The notes: a model not told the origin generated them from the sequence alone. Counted from the first letter of the stretch, positions 37,977 to 47,306 are shown. The stretch is DNA of 64,000 bases from Rhodoligotrophos sp. CJ14 (GCF_038811545.1 NZ_CP133319.1:3980001-4044000); one strand, 5' to 3'. Translations and numbers: made by a program.

Positions 37977-39802
37977 GCATCGGCGAGAAAGCCGCCCGAC
38001 TGGCGCTGCCAAAGCTGTGCATAAAGCCCGCCATCGCGGATGAGCGCCTCGTGCGTGCCTTGCTCGACGATATGCCCGCGATCCAGCACGATCAGCCGGT
38101 CCATCTTCGAAATCGTCGAGAGTCTGTGGGCGATCGCGATCACCGTCTTGCCGTCCATCAGCTGATAAAGCTGCTCCTGGATCTCGGCCTCGACCTCCGA
38201 ATCGAGCGCCGAAGTCGCCTCGTCCAGAACCAGGATGGGCGCATCCTTGAGGATCGCACGAGCGATGGCGATCCGCTGCCGCTGTCCGCCCGAGAGCTTC
38301 ACCCCCCGCTCACCCACATGCGCAGCATAACCCTGCCGGCCGCGCGGATCCTCGAGCTTCAGGATAAAGTCGTGCGCGGCCGCCAGCTTGGCCGCCCGCT
38401 CGATCTCAGCAATATTGGTCTCCGGCCGCCCATAGGCGATGTTGTCGGCGACCGACCGATGAAGGAGCGAGGTATCTTGCGAGACGACGCCGATCGCCGC
38501 GCGTAAGCTCTCCTGCGAAACCATCGCGATATCCTGGCCATCGATCAGGATGCGGCCGGACTCCACGTCGTGAAACCGCAGCAGCAGGCTCACGATGGTG
38601 GACTTGCCCGCACCGGAGCGCCCGATCAGGCCGACACGCTCGCCGGGCTGCACCGTGAAGGAGAGATCATCGATGATCCCGCCCTCCTTCCCATAATGGA
38701 AGCCAACATGCTCGAACCGGATCTCGCCTTGTGAGACGATGAGCTCTCGTGCATTCGGCGCGTCATTGATCTCATAGGGCCTGGAGATGGTCTCCATACC
38801 TTCCTCGACCCGGCCGAGATTTTCGAACAGTCCGGTGATCTCCGACATGATCCAGCCGGACATATTGGTCATGCGCACCGCAAGTCCGGTGGCGAAGGCG
38901 ATCGCGCCGACACTGATGGCCTGCCCGTGCCACAGCCACAGTGAAACGCCGGCAGTTCCCGCGATCAGCAGGCTGTTGATCACGGTGAGCGAGAAGTTCA
39001 TCGCGGTGAGCCCGCGCATCATCACGTAGAACTTGTCGGTCGTTTCTCTGACGGCCTCCTGGAAATACGCATCCTCCCGGCTCGCATGGGCGAACAGCTT
39101 AACCGTCATGATATTGGAGTAGCTGTCGACGATGCGTCCGACCATCATCGAGGTCGCCTCCGACGTGGCTGTCGCCCGTCTCTTGGCCTTTGGCACGAAG
39201 TGGCACAGAATGAACACATAAGCACAGAGCCAGATGAGGATCGGCGCAGCCAGCCGCGGATCCGCCTGGGCGAACAGCAGGACCGCGCTGCCAACATAGA
39301 TCGCCGAATACCACACCGCATCCACCAGGCTCGTCACGCTTTCGCGCAGAGCTGGTCCCGTTTGAATGATCTTATTGGCGATCCGGCCGGCAAAGTCATT
39401 CTGGAAGAACGACACCGATTGGCGCAGCACATAACGATAGGCTTGCCAGCGGATCAGGCCGCCGAAATTGGGCTCGATCGCCTGATGCAGCAGCAACAGG
39501 TGAAATCCCTGAACCACCGGCCGTGCCACGATGATGACCAGCGCCATCCATAGGAGCTCGCGGCCGTGATCAGCCATCAGGCGATCCGGCGTGGTGGCCC
39601 GCAGGATGTCGATGATCCGGCCGATATAGTCGAGGATGCTGACCTCGACGATGGCCACGGCAAACCCGACCACGAGTATGGCCACGAGTGGCCAGCCGCA
39701 TTGCCTTGCATAATGCCAGGTGAAGGCGAGGAGCCGGTCTGGAGGGCGGCCAATATCGACCGGACGAAAGGGATCAATGGAACGTTCAAAATAGCGAAAC
39801 AC
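37973..39802 (-). CDS. ABC transporter, fused permease and ATP-binding protein
   Basis: A half-size exporter of 609 residues. I choose the GTG start at VFRYFERSID because GGAG lies seven bases upstream. The membrane domain has six helices (about 30-320); the ATPase has Walker A GRSGAGKST, the Q-loop at IGVVSQDTSLLHRSV, signature LSGGQRQR, Walker B ILVLDEATSALD and the H-loop AIAHRLSTI. It probably works as a homodimer in lipid, peptide or drug export. It lacks a peptidase or other extra domain, and the substrate is unknown. Confidence 0.9.
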   Translation of the reverse strand: MFRYFERSIDPFRPVDIGRPPDRLLAFTWHYARQCGWPLVAILVVGFAVAIVEVSILDYIGRIIDILRATTPDRLMADHGRELLWMALVIIVARPVVQGFHLLLLHQAIEPNFGGLIRWQAYRYVLRQSVSFFQNDFAGRIANKIIQTGPALRESVTSLVDAVWYSAIYVGSAVLLFAQADPRLAAPILIWLCAYVFILCHFVPKAKRRATATSEATSMMVGRIVDSYSNIMTVKLFAHASREDAYFQEAVRETTDKFYVMMRGLTAMNFSLTVINSLLIAGTAGVSLWLWHGQAISVGAIAFATGLAVRMTNMSGWIMSEITGLFENLGRVEEGMETISRPYEINDAPNARELIVSQGEIRFEHVGFHYGKEGGIIDDLSFTVQPGERVGLIGRSGAGKSTIVSLLLRFHDVESGRILIDGQDIAMVSQESLRAAIGVVSQDTSLLHRSVADNIAYGRPETNIAEIERAAKLAAAHDFILKLEDPRGRQGYAAHVGERGVKLSGGQRQRIAIARAILKDAPILVLDEATSALDSEVEAEIQEQLYQLMDGKTVIAIAHRLSTISKMDRLIVLDRGHIVEQGTHEALIRDGGLYAQLWQRQSGGFLADA

Positions 39803-40337
39803 GGGAAAGCTCCGGATATGCTTGAAATGGGTATGGCGTGGGCGCCTGCGGACTGGCCGCAATTTCTCTCGAGGACCGACGAACGCAGGCTGCGTGCTGA
39901 GCTCAGGCGTATCGATGCAGCCAGCGCGGCATGAGCCCGGTGCTGGCCGAGAGAACGAGTTTGGGAAAAGAACTGCGATAGAAAATCATGGAGCGCTCCG
40001 GAGCAGTTGGCTGGCGAACGGATCGGAAGGGATCCGGTGTGGCTGGCCGTCCGGGGCGTCTTTGACCCTGTGGATCAGCCCGCCATCGACATCGATGCGA
40101 TGGTCATGGGTTTTCGGACCTTTGTGGTCGGTGCTGATGAGCCTTCGCGCGCACCTGAGTGCCGCGAAGGGGAGAGGTGTCTAGCAGAAATTCTGGAAAA
40201 TGCAAACCATCAAATATGTGTCCCTTGGCATACTGGACACCGGCGAGCGAATAGGCATTCTGCACGCAGGGCGTGCCGAGCGCGATGTTGAGCCGTTGGC
40301 GCGCACGGCTTCTCGTCTCCAATGTTCAGGTAAAGAC
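39803..40337. other. Region upstream of hemF without a clear gene
   Basis: This 535-bp stretch separates the divergent ABC exporter and hemF. Open frames of up to 120 codons exist on the plus strand but lack ribosome-binding sites and homologous-looking content. The hemF frame itself continues upstream to 40200, but those 46 codons have no HemF similarity. No FNR-type palindrome was seen. Confidence 0.4.
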
Positions 40338-41234
40338 ATGACCGTTTCGTCCGATCACCATTCAGCCGATGCGCTCGAGCGCCGCAAGCTCCGGGCCAGT
40401 ACTTGGTTCGAGACATTGCGCGACGACATCCATCGCCGCCTGGAAGCGTTGGAGGACGAGTTTGGCGACAATGGCTCCGGCGCGCCCGCCGGCCGTTTCG
40501 AGCGCAAAGCCTGGTTGCGCGAAGAGGGCACTGGCGGTGGTGGCGTGATGGGCCTGCTCAAAGGCCGGCTGTTTGAGAAGGCGGGCTGCCACGTCTCGAC
40601 CGTTTACGGCGCATTCTCCCCCGATTTTGCCAGGCAGATTCCCGGAGCCGACCAGGACCCCCGCTTCTTCGCGACCGGCATTTCGCTGATCGTGCACCCG
40701 CTCAACCCCAATGTGCCGACCGTGCACATGAATACCCGTTTCATCGTCACGAGCCGTGAATGGTTTGGCGGCGGCGCGGACCTGACCCCCGTGCTCGAGC
40801 GTCGCCGCACCCAGGATGATCCCGACGCGATCGCATTCCACACTGCCATGCGCCGCGCCTGCGAGGCGCATACTTGCGCTGATTATGCGCGCTACAAGGC
40901 ATGGTGCGATGAGTATTTCTTCCTGCCCCACCGCAATGAGCCTCGCGGCATAGGCGGCATCTTTTTTGATCACCACAATAGCGGCGATTGGGATGCCGAT
41001 TTTGCCTTTACCCAGGATGTTGGCCGCGCTTTCATCGATGTCTACGAGATGATCGTTCGCCGGAACATGCATATGCCATGGACCGACGATGATCGGCGCG
41101 AGCAGATCACGCGCCGGGGCCGTTATGTCGAGTTCAATCTTCTATACGACCGGGGCACCACCTTCGGGTTGAAGACCGGTGGAAATGTCGAGGCAATTCT
41201 CTCCTCCCTTCCACCGCTCGTTGCCTGGCCGTGA
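40338..41234 (+). CDS. hemF: Oxygen-dependent coproporphyrinogen III oxidase
   Basis: Decarboxylates two propionates of coproporphyrinogen III to make protoporphyrinogen IX, using O2. The 298-residue product starts at MTVSSDHHS. Conserved stretches are [77 protein letters not shown] and the C-terminal [23 protein letters not shown]. All are intact. It is a single gene followed by the MFS transporter gene. Confidence 0.96.
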   Translation: MTVSSDHHSADALERRKLRASTWFETLRDDIHRRLEALEDEFGDNGSGAPAGRFERKAWLREEGTGGGGVMGLLKGRLFEKAGCHVSTVYGAFSPDFARQIPGADQDPRFFATGISLIVHPLNPNVPTVHMNTRFIVTSREWFGGGADLTPVLERRRTQDDPDAIAFHTAMRRACEAHTCADYARYKAWCDEYFFLPHRNEPRGIGGIFFDHHNSGDWDADFAFTQDVGRAFIDVYEMIVRRNMHMPWTDDDRREQITRRGRYVEFNLLYDRGTTFGLKTGGNVEAILSSLPPLVAWP

Positions 41235-41318
41235 CCCGATGAGGGTTGCCGAGGCAACAATTCTGGTAAAACTGAACTACCGTTCAGCAACGCCATTGCG
41301 CTTGCCTAACTGACAAGG

Positions 41319-41345
41319 CATCACCTCCGCTGAGGAGGAGTGATG
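41319..41345 (+). promoter_or_regulatory. Shine-Dalgarno-sequestering hairpin before the MFS gene
   Basis: CATCA-CCTCC pairs with GGAGG-TGATG around a GCTGA loop; a 2-nt AG bulge interrupts the 10 pairs. The GGAGG is the ribosome-binding site for the ATG at 41350, so the stem should block translation when folded. It could be a thermosensor, a protein-binding site or part of a longer regulatory leader. Confidence 0.5.
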
Positions 41346-41349
41346 TCTC

Positions 41350-42501
41350 ATGAGTAGAATCGCCGGTCTGGACCGGTCGCGCTGGCGCACGCTGATTGCG
41401 GCGATCGCTTGCGTGACCGTCTTCGACATCACCCTGGGTCTGAGCTTTCCCTTATTCTCGCTGATCCTCGAGGATCGAGGCTATTCAGCCACCATGATCG
41501 GCATCCAGGCAAGTTTCGGACCTCTGGGTGTTCTGGCGGCGGGCCCCGTCATTCCACATCTGACCGCTCGCTTCGGCTCGAAGCGGGTTGCGCAGGCCTG
41601 CTGTGTCCTCGTCGCCCTGGTTTTGATGAGCTTCAAGCTCGTGGAGAGCATGTGGATTTGGTTGCCGCTCCGCTTCGTGCTGGGCGCTCTGGCCTGCACG
41701 CTCTTTGCTGTCTCGGAATCCTGGGTGGTGAGGACCGCCGAGGGGCCGTATCGCGGTCGGATCACCGCAATCTATGCAAGTATTCTGTCCGGTGGTTTTG
41801 CTCTGGGACCAGCCATGCTGCCCTTCACGGGTTTTCGCGGCTGGCTGCCCTTTTTGATCGGCGCGGGTATCATGTTTCTCGCCATCATCCCGATCACCTT
41901 CGTCGAGATCGATGATCAAAGCGATGGCACGGAAAAGCCGGCCTCCTTCTTTGGCTTCTTCGCCAGGGCGCCCATTCTGCTGCTCGCGGTGGGTGCCTTT
42001 GCATTGCTCGATGCGGCGGTGCTCGCGCTCTTTCCCCTGTATGGCCTGCGCCATGGCCTGTCGGTAAACCTCTCCACCTTTGCGCTCACCGTTCTCATCG
42101 CGGGCAATCTCATTCTGCAATTTCCGATAGGCTGGATCGGGGATCACCTGCCAAAGCGCAAGGTCATGCTGGCCTGCGCTTTCATAACTGCCCTCGCCGC
42201 GCTGTTCTTGCCCAAGGCTATGGGCACGGTACTCATGTGGCCTCTGCTCGTGCTGATTGGGGCATGCGGCTTTGGCATCTATACCATGGCCATTGCCATT
42301 CTGGGCGAGCGCTATAAGGGGCCTGAGCTCGTGGCCGGCGCGGCAGCCTTTGCCTCCATGTGGGGACTCGGCGGCATGGTGGGACCGAGTCTTGGCGGCT
42401 GGTCCATGGAGCTTTTCGGCGCCGATGGTTTTCCCCTGGCGATGTCGTTTGTGTTCTTTGCCTTTTCAGGGCTCATCATTCTTCGTGATCGGAAAAGATA
42501 G
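41350..42501 (+). CDS. MFS transporter
   Basis: A 383-residue membrane protein with twelve predicted helices. The A-like motif is HLTARFGSKRVAQA between helices 2 and 3, with an equivalent GWIGDHLPKRKVMLA in the second half. A conserved RFVLGALACTLFAVSESWVV in helix 4-5 resembles the YcaD/unknown-efflux group. It moves a small molecule with a proton gradient; the substrate is unknown. GAGGAG precedes the ATG but lies in a predicted hairpin. Confidence 0.88.
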   Translation: MSRIAGLDRSRWRTLIAAIACVTVFDITLGLSFPLFSLILEDRGYSATMIGIQASFGPLGVLAAGPVIPHLTARFGSKRVAQACCVLVALVLMSFKLVESMWIWLPLRFVLGALACTLFAVSESWVVRTAEGPYRGRITAIYASILSGGFALGPAMLPFTGFRGWLPFLIGAGIMFLAIIPITFVEIDDQSDGTEKPASFFGFFARAPILLLAVGAFALLDAAVLALFPLYGLRHGLSVNLSTFALTVLIAGNLILQFPIGWIGDHLPKRKVMLACAFITALAALFLPKAMGTVLMWPLLVLIGACGFGIYTMAIAILGERYKGPELVAGAAAFASMWGLGGMVGPSLGGWSMELFGADGFPLAMSFVFFAFSGLIILRDRKR

Positions 42502-42648
42502 TCGGTTCACTCCTTAAAAATCCGTAAGGGCACATCATGGGACTCGCGCTGCGGTGGGCGTTATGCTACCTATGATTGTGTAAACGCCTTGGGATGGTGC
42601 AAGGAAGCGCGTCCAGGCAATCGCTTCATTGGTGAGGAGTATTTCAAC

Positions 42649-43272
42649 GTGGCATCTCTCTTTGGAAAGATCGCTAGTAAGGTAGGCAATCTGGCCCCGA
42701 TTGCTTCATCAGTCCTGCACAGCGCAGAGGCATTTCATCCAACAGCAGCTCTAGCCGGTTTGGCGAAGCCTGGCTTCAACCCGGGGCATGCTGGCGATCA
42801 CGGGCCGGCGCCTTCGCACAATAGCGCCGGCGCAGCTGCCGGAGCGGTCCAAGCCGCCGCGGCGAAGCCGGCCAGCCTGTCGGATCTCATCATCCAGGCG
42901 GGTGTCGGCACCCTAAGTGGGATAGTGCCAATGTTCGGGATCGCGTATTGGCAGCAGAAACAGATGGACAAGCAGGCGCAATTGCAGATGGAACAGAATA
43001 AAGCTCTCACGCAGGCGCAGCTAGATGCTCAGAACAAGCAGGTGGAACAACAGATCGTGCTTCAGTACGGCATCGAGAAGGGGGGCGAAGTCATTCAGCA
43101 ATTGAAGGCCGCCGGCTATCTCGGTGGTCCCGGCACATCCACCGCTCATGCCCCGGCATTTGCCTTGTATTCCGCCGAAGCTGGCCACGCGCCAGATCAA
43201 GTGTCCGATCTTTGGTCTCAGCTGGCGAATCTGCACGGCGCTCAAAATCAAACAGCTTCTCACATGGGATAA
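42649..43272 (+). CDS. Ala/Gly-rich protein with Gln-rich coiled segment, cluster gene 1
   Basis: A 207-residue protein, read from GTG with GAGGAG nine bases upstream. Layout: a short hydrophobic-amphipathic N-terminus (ASLFGKIASKVGNLAPIASS), a His/Gly/Pro linker (FNPGHAGDHGPAPSHNS), an Ala-rich stretch, a possible membrane segment (LIIQAGVGTLSGIVPMFGIAY), a Gln/Lys-rich coiled coil (QQKQMDKQAQLQMEQNKALT), and a C-terminal Ala/His/Gly part. There is no cysteine. I do not recognise a family. It is the first of three low-complexity genes in one direction. Confidence 0.6.
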   Translation: MASLFGKIASKVGNLAPIASSVLHSAEAFHPTAALAGLAKPGFNPGHAGDHGPAPSHNSAGAAAGAVQAAAAKPASLSDLIIQAGVGTLSGIVPMFGIAYWQQKQMDKQAQLQMEQNKALTQAQLDAQNKQVEQQIVLQYGIEKGGEVIQQLKAAGYLGGPGTSTAHAPAFALYSAEAGHAPDQVSDLWSQLANLHGAQNQTASHMG

Positions 43273-43385
43273 TTTAACGCGAATCGTTCAGCGAATTAAT
43301 ATATTGATTGTCATCGTTATATAGGATGTATTCAATAGTTTTGTTTATCGTTTGAAGTGTATTCTTACAATTTGGAGGTTGTATC

Positions 43386-43646
43386 ATGAGTTTTATTGGT
43401 GAAGCGCTCGGACACGCCGGTCAAGCGGCAGGTCAAGTTGTGCAGGCTTGGGGCAGTTTCCTTGGTGGAGGTATTAAGGCCGCCGGGGATACTATCAGTG
43501 GTCTCGGCGGTCTGATCCATGACGGTCTGGATGCCCTAGGTGGTGCGCATAATCACAACTCGCATCCAACCCCGGATCCACACCCGAACCCGGATCCACA
43601 CCCGAACCCGGATCCACACCCAAATGACAACCCCTGGGCCCATTGA
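43386..43646 (+). CDS. Small Gly/Ala-rich protein with PDPHPN repeats, cluster gene 2
   Basis: An 86-residue protein starting MSFIGEALGHAGQAAGQVVQ, with GGAGG just upstream. The first 50 residues are Gly/Ala-rich and amphipathic (WGSFLGGGIKAAGDTISGLG), in the style of a class II bacteriocin or a membrane-active helix. The C-terminal 30 residues are a His/Asn/Pro/Asp tail of repeated PDPHPN. That tail could bind metal or be an extracellular spacer. No Cys and no recognisable signal peptidase site are present. The leader is strongly AT-rich. Confidence 0.6.
   Translation: MSFIGEALGHAGQAAGQVVQAWGSFLGGGIKAAGDTISGLGGLIHDGLDALGGAHNHNSHPTPDPHPNPDPHPNPDPHPNDNPWAH
43571..43624 (+). repeat. 18-bp tandem repeat encoding PDPHPN
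   Basis: Three consecutive units of CCCGGATCCACACCCGAA, the third with one change. They encode repeated Pro-Asp-Pro-His-Pro-Asn in the C-terminal tail of cluster gene 2. Near-identity at the DNA level points to recent expansion or slippage; the unit is in frame. Confidence 0.9.
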
Positions 43647-44319
43647 CGCGATGTTATAATCGATCGGGAAGTCTGGCGTGGGTTGAGGCCCGGGTGACCT
43701 CGATGAGCGTCGCCTGGGCTCGTGCTGTTGCATCGCAACTCTGGAACGTATGTCCCAGGGGGCGAGTTTTCTTGCCGGCGGTGGGGCAGCCAAATTAGGA
43801 GCAAGTCTACCGCTAAGGCGTTGCTAGGCTAGACAGTTTTCGTCGAGCCTGGAGCATTTCGAGCGAAGATACCGGTTCGCGTAAAGAAATCCAAATAAGC
43901 AAGAACTTAGACAGGTTCGCGATTCAAAGAAAAGTGGGAACGCTCTAACAGTCAGCTACCCCAGATGTCGGGCCAACGGCCGCGCAGAGGCGCTGCCCGG
44001 GTGAGCCTCTCCGCGCCGCTGAGATTCTTTCGGGGGCATCGCGCTTCCTCAACTTCTTCTGTGATCAGGTGGTTGCGGGCGATCTAAAGAGTTTTTGACC
44101 GGCTCGCGGGAAGCGCTGCCGCGCTCAAATTGCTTGCGCCACGCATATCGGATCGAAATATTTGCCAAGCAATCGTGATGAAATAGCGATCACGTGTGCA
44201 ATATGTACGAATATTTCTATATCATCGTGTAAGTGTTATTGAATCTTTCCAATATATCATTTGGAAATAATTCTCATTCATAGTACATATTTCTACATGT
44301 TATTGTCTCGGAGAGTAAA
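43647..44319. other. Intergenic region between cluster genes 2 and 3
   Basis: A 673-bp stretch. The first 200 bp have no gene-like reading; a dispersed repeat lies at 43851-43948; the last 170 bp are strongly AT-rich (AATATTTCTATATC, CCAATATATCATTTGG) and probably hold the promoter and long leader of cluster gene 3. CCAATATATCATTTGG is an imperfect palindrome that may be an operator. Confidence 0.5.
43851..43948 (+). repeat. Dispersed palindromic-type repeat, copy B
   Basis: It begins GGAGCATTTCGAGCGAAG, continues ATACCGGTTCGCGTAAAGAAA and ends AGTGGGAACGCTCTAAC, so both conserved ends of the element are present. The middle contains a second GGTTCGCG. It is the longest copy in the window and lies between cluster genes 2 and 3. 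Confidence 0.7.
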
Positions 44320-45036
44320 ATGGCTATTGCTGGTGCTTTATTGCCTGCTCTTGGGGAAGCTGCTGCAACAGTGCTCCCAGGAGTGATAGGGGCGGCTGCG
44401 CCGTCCCTCATTAGCTTAGGTGGAAATTTGCTTTCTGGCCTGTTCGGAGGCGGTGGTGATTCCGCCGGAACCAAAGGTGCCGCTCATGTTGGTGGAGGGT
44501 CAATTCTGGACAAGGCTCTGCTTACTGGCATGAATATGATCGATAAAGTAGGGCCAACTATCCTTTCGAAAATATTCGATCACGGTTCCCCTAACGGTGA
44601 CCATACGCCGGACATCGGCGGCCATTCTGGCGGCGGCTTTGGTGGCGGTTATGGTTATCCCGGCTTCGGTGGCGGTTATAGTCATCCCGGCGGCGGCTCT
44701 GGTGGCTGGTTTGGCGGTCATCCTGGTGGCGGTCATCCTGGTGGCGTTCATCCTGGTGGCGGTTATGGTGGCTGGATCGCCGGTCATCCTGGTGGCGGTG
44801 GTTACGTCAGCCAGCCCGGCGGTGGCTTTGGCGGCGCCGCTTATGGCGAGTATACTGGCATGAAATTCGGTGGCGTTCATCCTGCCGGTTATGGTGGTGG
44901 TGGTTACGGCAGCCACCCCGGCGGAACCTTCGGTTATCCGGCTTCGTGGTATGGTGGCCATCCCGGTTACCAGCCAGCTGCTGGCGGCTTTGGCGGAGAG
45001 CACGTGCAAGTCCATGATGGCTTCTGGCCCAGTTAA
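44320..45036 (+). CDS. Gly/His/Pro/Tyr-rich repetitive protein, cluster gene 3
   Basis: A 238-residue protein starting MAIAGALLPALGEAAATVLP, with GGAG upstream. The first 75 residues are hydrophobic and Gly/Ala-rich, ending in the helix ILDKALLTGMNMIDKVGPTI. Residues 95-238 are a low-complexity domain of GGG, HPGG and YGG units (for example FGGHPGGGHPGGVHPGGGYG). Such domains form fibres, adhesive layers or silk-like material in other proteins; the function here is unknown. There is no Cys. The third of three low-complexity genes, with its own AT-rich leader. Confidence 0.65.
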   Translation: MAIAGALLPALGEAAATVLPGVIGAAAPSLISLGGNLLSGLFGGGGDSAGTKGAAHVGGGSILDKALLTGMNMIDKVGPTILSKIFDHGSPNGDHTPDIGGHSGGGFGGGYGYPGFGGGYSHPGGGSGGWFGGHPGGGHPGGVHPGGGYGGWIAGHPGGGGYVSQPGGGFGGAAYGEYTGMKFGGVHPAGYGGGGYGSHPGGTFGYPASWYGGHPGYQPAAGGFGGEHVQVHDGFWPS

Positions 45037-45567
45037 TGGGTCCAAAAGCCTGACCCTGTCTCAGCTGGATAGCGGAACTGCTTTCCAGCTTTAGACATCG
45101 TTTGGCCGCGGTTTCTCCACTGGGAAAAGATTGATGATCCCTTAGAGGCCGGTGAGTCCCGTCCTCGCGAGAAGCCGCGCCAAAAGGAGACACATCAGTG
45201 ACAGCCGGATACAATGAGCTCGGCGCTGACCTTCAGCCCATGAATCTGCTGCATTCAGTGTTGAAGCTTATTTTTCTGCCAAGCCCATTTTCCCACGACC
45301 GGGACTTGGTCAAAACAACCGGTGGCATCTCCCAAAAGCTCGTCGGAGCGGCCACCAGCGATGGCGTTCCGACGATAATCGAATGCCCGCAAAACGACCC
45401 CTGTCATGACCCCGGAACGAGCCTTCTCGACAACCTGATCTAGCAGCGTAGCTCGTCCCAGAAACGGATTGCCGCATCTTTCAAATTGCATCACAGTGAG
45501 GCTGTCGGCCGGCCGTCTGGCACCGGCTGTTATCACTCAGCTCCGTGCTTCGGCCGGTGGAGGTGGC
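45037..45567. other. Region between cluster gene 3 and the DMT transporter
   Basis: A 531-bp region. Two short opposed frames overlap here: GTG at 45198 on the plus strand (81 codons, AGGAG eight bases upstream) and ATG at 45491 on the minus strand (about 78 codons, no site). Neither resembles a known family. At most one is real; the plus-strand frame has the better start. Confidence 0.35.
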
Positions 45568-46524
45568 ATGGCCCAGGTGTTTTCGCCGGGTGGTGGTCGC
45601 ACTGCGCCCCGCGCCGAAAGTGTTCTTGTGGGCATGCTCCTTGTGATTTTTGCGGGCTGCCTCTGGAGCACGCAAGGATTGCTCATCCGTTTGATGGACG
45701 GCGCCGATCCCTGGCAGATCTTGCTGGTTCGCGGTCTCGGCATGGTGCTCGGCACGGTGCCAGTGCTCGTCATTCTCAGTGGAGGCAAGCCGTGGAGCCT
45801 CGTTCGCCAGGCAGGGTGGCGGGGTTTGGCCGCCGGACTGGCGATTGGAGCATCCGGCATCTTCTTCGTTGTCGCCCTCAACTTCACCACGATCGCCAAT
45901 GCGGTGTTCATGGTCGGGGCAGGGCCCTTCTTTGCAGCATTTCTGGGCCGTTGGATCCTGGCGGAGAAGGTGAGGCGAGAAACCTGGATCGCCATGGCTG
46001 CAAGCCTGTTCGGCGTCTTCTTGATGGTCTTCGATGGGCTCGAGAGCGGGCGTATGATCGGCAGCATTCTTATGCTCTTTTCGACCCTTGCCTTCGCCGG
46101 CTATAGCATCATCCTGAAAAGTGCCGCCGGGAGGGACATGAATCCGGCAACCCTGCACAAAGGTCTGGTTGAGGCAGCCGTCGCGGCCTTCGTCCTCCTC
46201 GGCGCGGGTCTGTGGACCGAAAGCGGCGCCGGTGCTGATGTAAGTCCGGCGATGTCCGTCAGGGATGTTCTGCTTGGGCTCGCGATCGGCCTGCTGCTGG
46301 CCCTGGGCATGCTGCTCTTCACCTTGGGCGCGCGCCGACTTTCTCCGGCCGAAATGACATTGGGGTCGCTCACCGAGCTCGTGCTGAGCCCGATTTGGGT
46401 TTGGCTCTTTGTGCATGAAGTGCCGGACAGGCTCACCCTCGCTGGCGGCGCGATCATCATTTCCGCCATTATCTATCAGGCGGTGACCGGCGCCCGCCGC
46501 GCCCGCCCGCCCGCCGTCGTTTGA
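45568..46524 (+). CDS. DMT family transporter (EamA domains)
   Basis: A 318-residue membrane protein from ATG with GGAGG five bases upstream. Ten hydrophobic helices form two EamA repeats: the first begins LLVIFAGCLWSTQGLLIRLMD, the second begins LMLFSTLAFAGYSIILKSAA. LSPAEMTLGSLTELVLSPIWVWLFVHEVP near the end is typical. It exports a small metabolite, possibly an amino acid or nucleoside. The substrate is unknown. Confidence 0.88.
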   Translation: MAQVFSPGGGRTAPRAESVLVGMLLVIFAGCLWSTQGLLIRLMDGADPWQILLVRGLGMVLGTVPVLVILSGGKPWSLVRQAGWRGLAAGLAIGASGIFFVVALNFTTIANAVFMVGAGPFFAAFLGRWILAEKVRRETWIAMAASLFGVFLMVFDGLESGRMIGSILMLFSTLAFAGYSIILKSAAGRDMNPATLHKGLVEAAVAAFVLLGAGLWTESGAGADVSPAMSVRDVLLGLAIGLLLALGMLLFTLGARRLSPAEMTLGSLTELVLSPIWVWLFVHEVPDRLTLAGGAIIISAIIYQAVTGARRARPPAVV

Positions 46525-46624
46525 TCTGCGCGAATTTTTTTAACGTTCAACCTTAAGTATAGTCCATTGCCCTCAACCGCGGCTTGGGATTATTAAAGCC
46601 GGCGACAGGGAATGAGGTAAGCGT

Positions 46625-47269
46625 ATGAAAGATCTGCTGAATGGATTTCGTCGGTTTCGAGAGCAATCCTGGCCGGAGCTGCAGTCGCTGTTCGGATCTC
46701 TGGCGACCCGCGGACAGTCTCCAAGGTCCCTCGTCATCGCCTGCTCGGATTCGCGCATCGACCCTCATTTGATTTTTCAGACGGCTCCGGGCGAGATCTT
46801 TGTCGTCCGCAATGTCGCCAATCTGGTCCCGCCCTACCAGCCGGATGCGGAATATCACGGAACCAGCGCGGCCATCGAGTTTGCCGTGCGCAATCTGAAG
46901 GTGCAGCACGTCATCGTCCTTGGGCACTCATCCTGTGGAGGTGTCGGCGCGCTGCTCCATGGCCCGGACGGAAGCTTCGACTTCGTCTCCCACTGGATGT
47001 CGATTGCCACAACGGCGCGCGAGGCCGCCCTGGCGCGCGCGGCCGAGGGGATAGAGGAAGCGCATGTTCAGCGGCTTTGCGAGCGGGAGGTGATTAAGGT
47101 CTCACTGGATAACCTTAAGACCTTCCCATGGGTTGCTGAACGGGTCTCCGCGGGCCAGCTTGCGCTTCATGGCATGCTGTTCGACATAGAAGCCGGTAAT
47201 CTCGAATTGCTCGATCCGGCCACAGGCGAATTCGCGCCGCTAGGGGTCGAGAACGGAAAGCCCGCTTGA
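46625..47269 (+). CDS. Beta-class carbonic anhydrase
   Basis: A 214-residue zinc enzyme interconverting CO2 and bicarbonate. Zinc ligands and catalytic pair are Cys40, Asp42 and Arg44 in ACSDSR, then His101 and Cys104 in LGHSSCGGVGAL. The dimer-type substrate channel segment EIFVVRNVANLVPPY is intact. GAGG precedes the ATG. A long inverted repeat follows the stop codon. Confidence 0.94.
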   Translation: MKDLLNGFRRFREQSWPELQSLFGSLATRGQSPRSLVIACSDSRIDPHLIFQTAPGEIFVVRNVANLVPPYQPDAEYHGTSAAIEFAVRNLKVQHVIVLGHSSCGGVGALLHGPDGSFDFVSHWMSIATTAREAALARAAEGIEEAHVQRLCEREVIKVSLDNLKTFPWVAERVSAGQLALHGMLFDIEAGNLELLDPATGEFAPLGVENGKPA

Positions 47270-47278
47270 GAGTCCCAG

Positions 47279-47306
47279 GAGGCAGGAGAGGGGTCTCTCC
47301 TGCCTC
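47279..47306. terminator. Inverted repeat after the carbonic anhydrase gene
   Basis: GAGGCAGGAGAG pairs perfectly with CTCTCCTGCCTC around GGGT (12 bp). It lies between convergent genes and overlaps the end of the amidotransferase stop codon. It has no T tract, so it may act as an mRNA 3'-end stabiliser or a weak terminator. Confidence 0.55.

Noticed and set aside
43560-43622. Possible CRISPR-like array in the repeated DNA
   Set aside because: The repeats are contiguous 18-bp units without spacers and lie inside a coding frame.
45198-45491. Two opposed short frames before the DMT gene
   Set aside because: Neither has recognisable content; the plus-strand one has a fair start but the evidence is too weak to call it.
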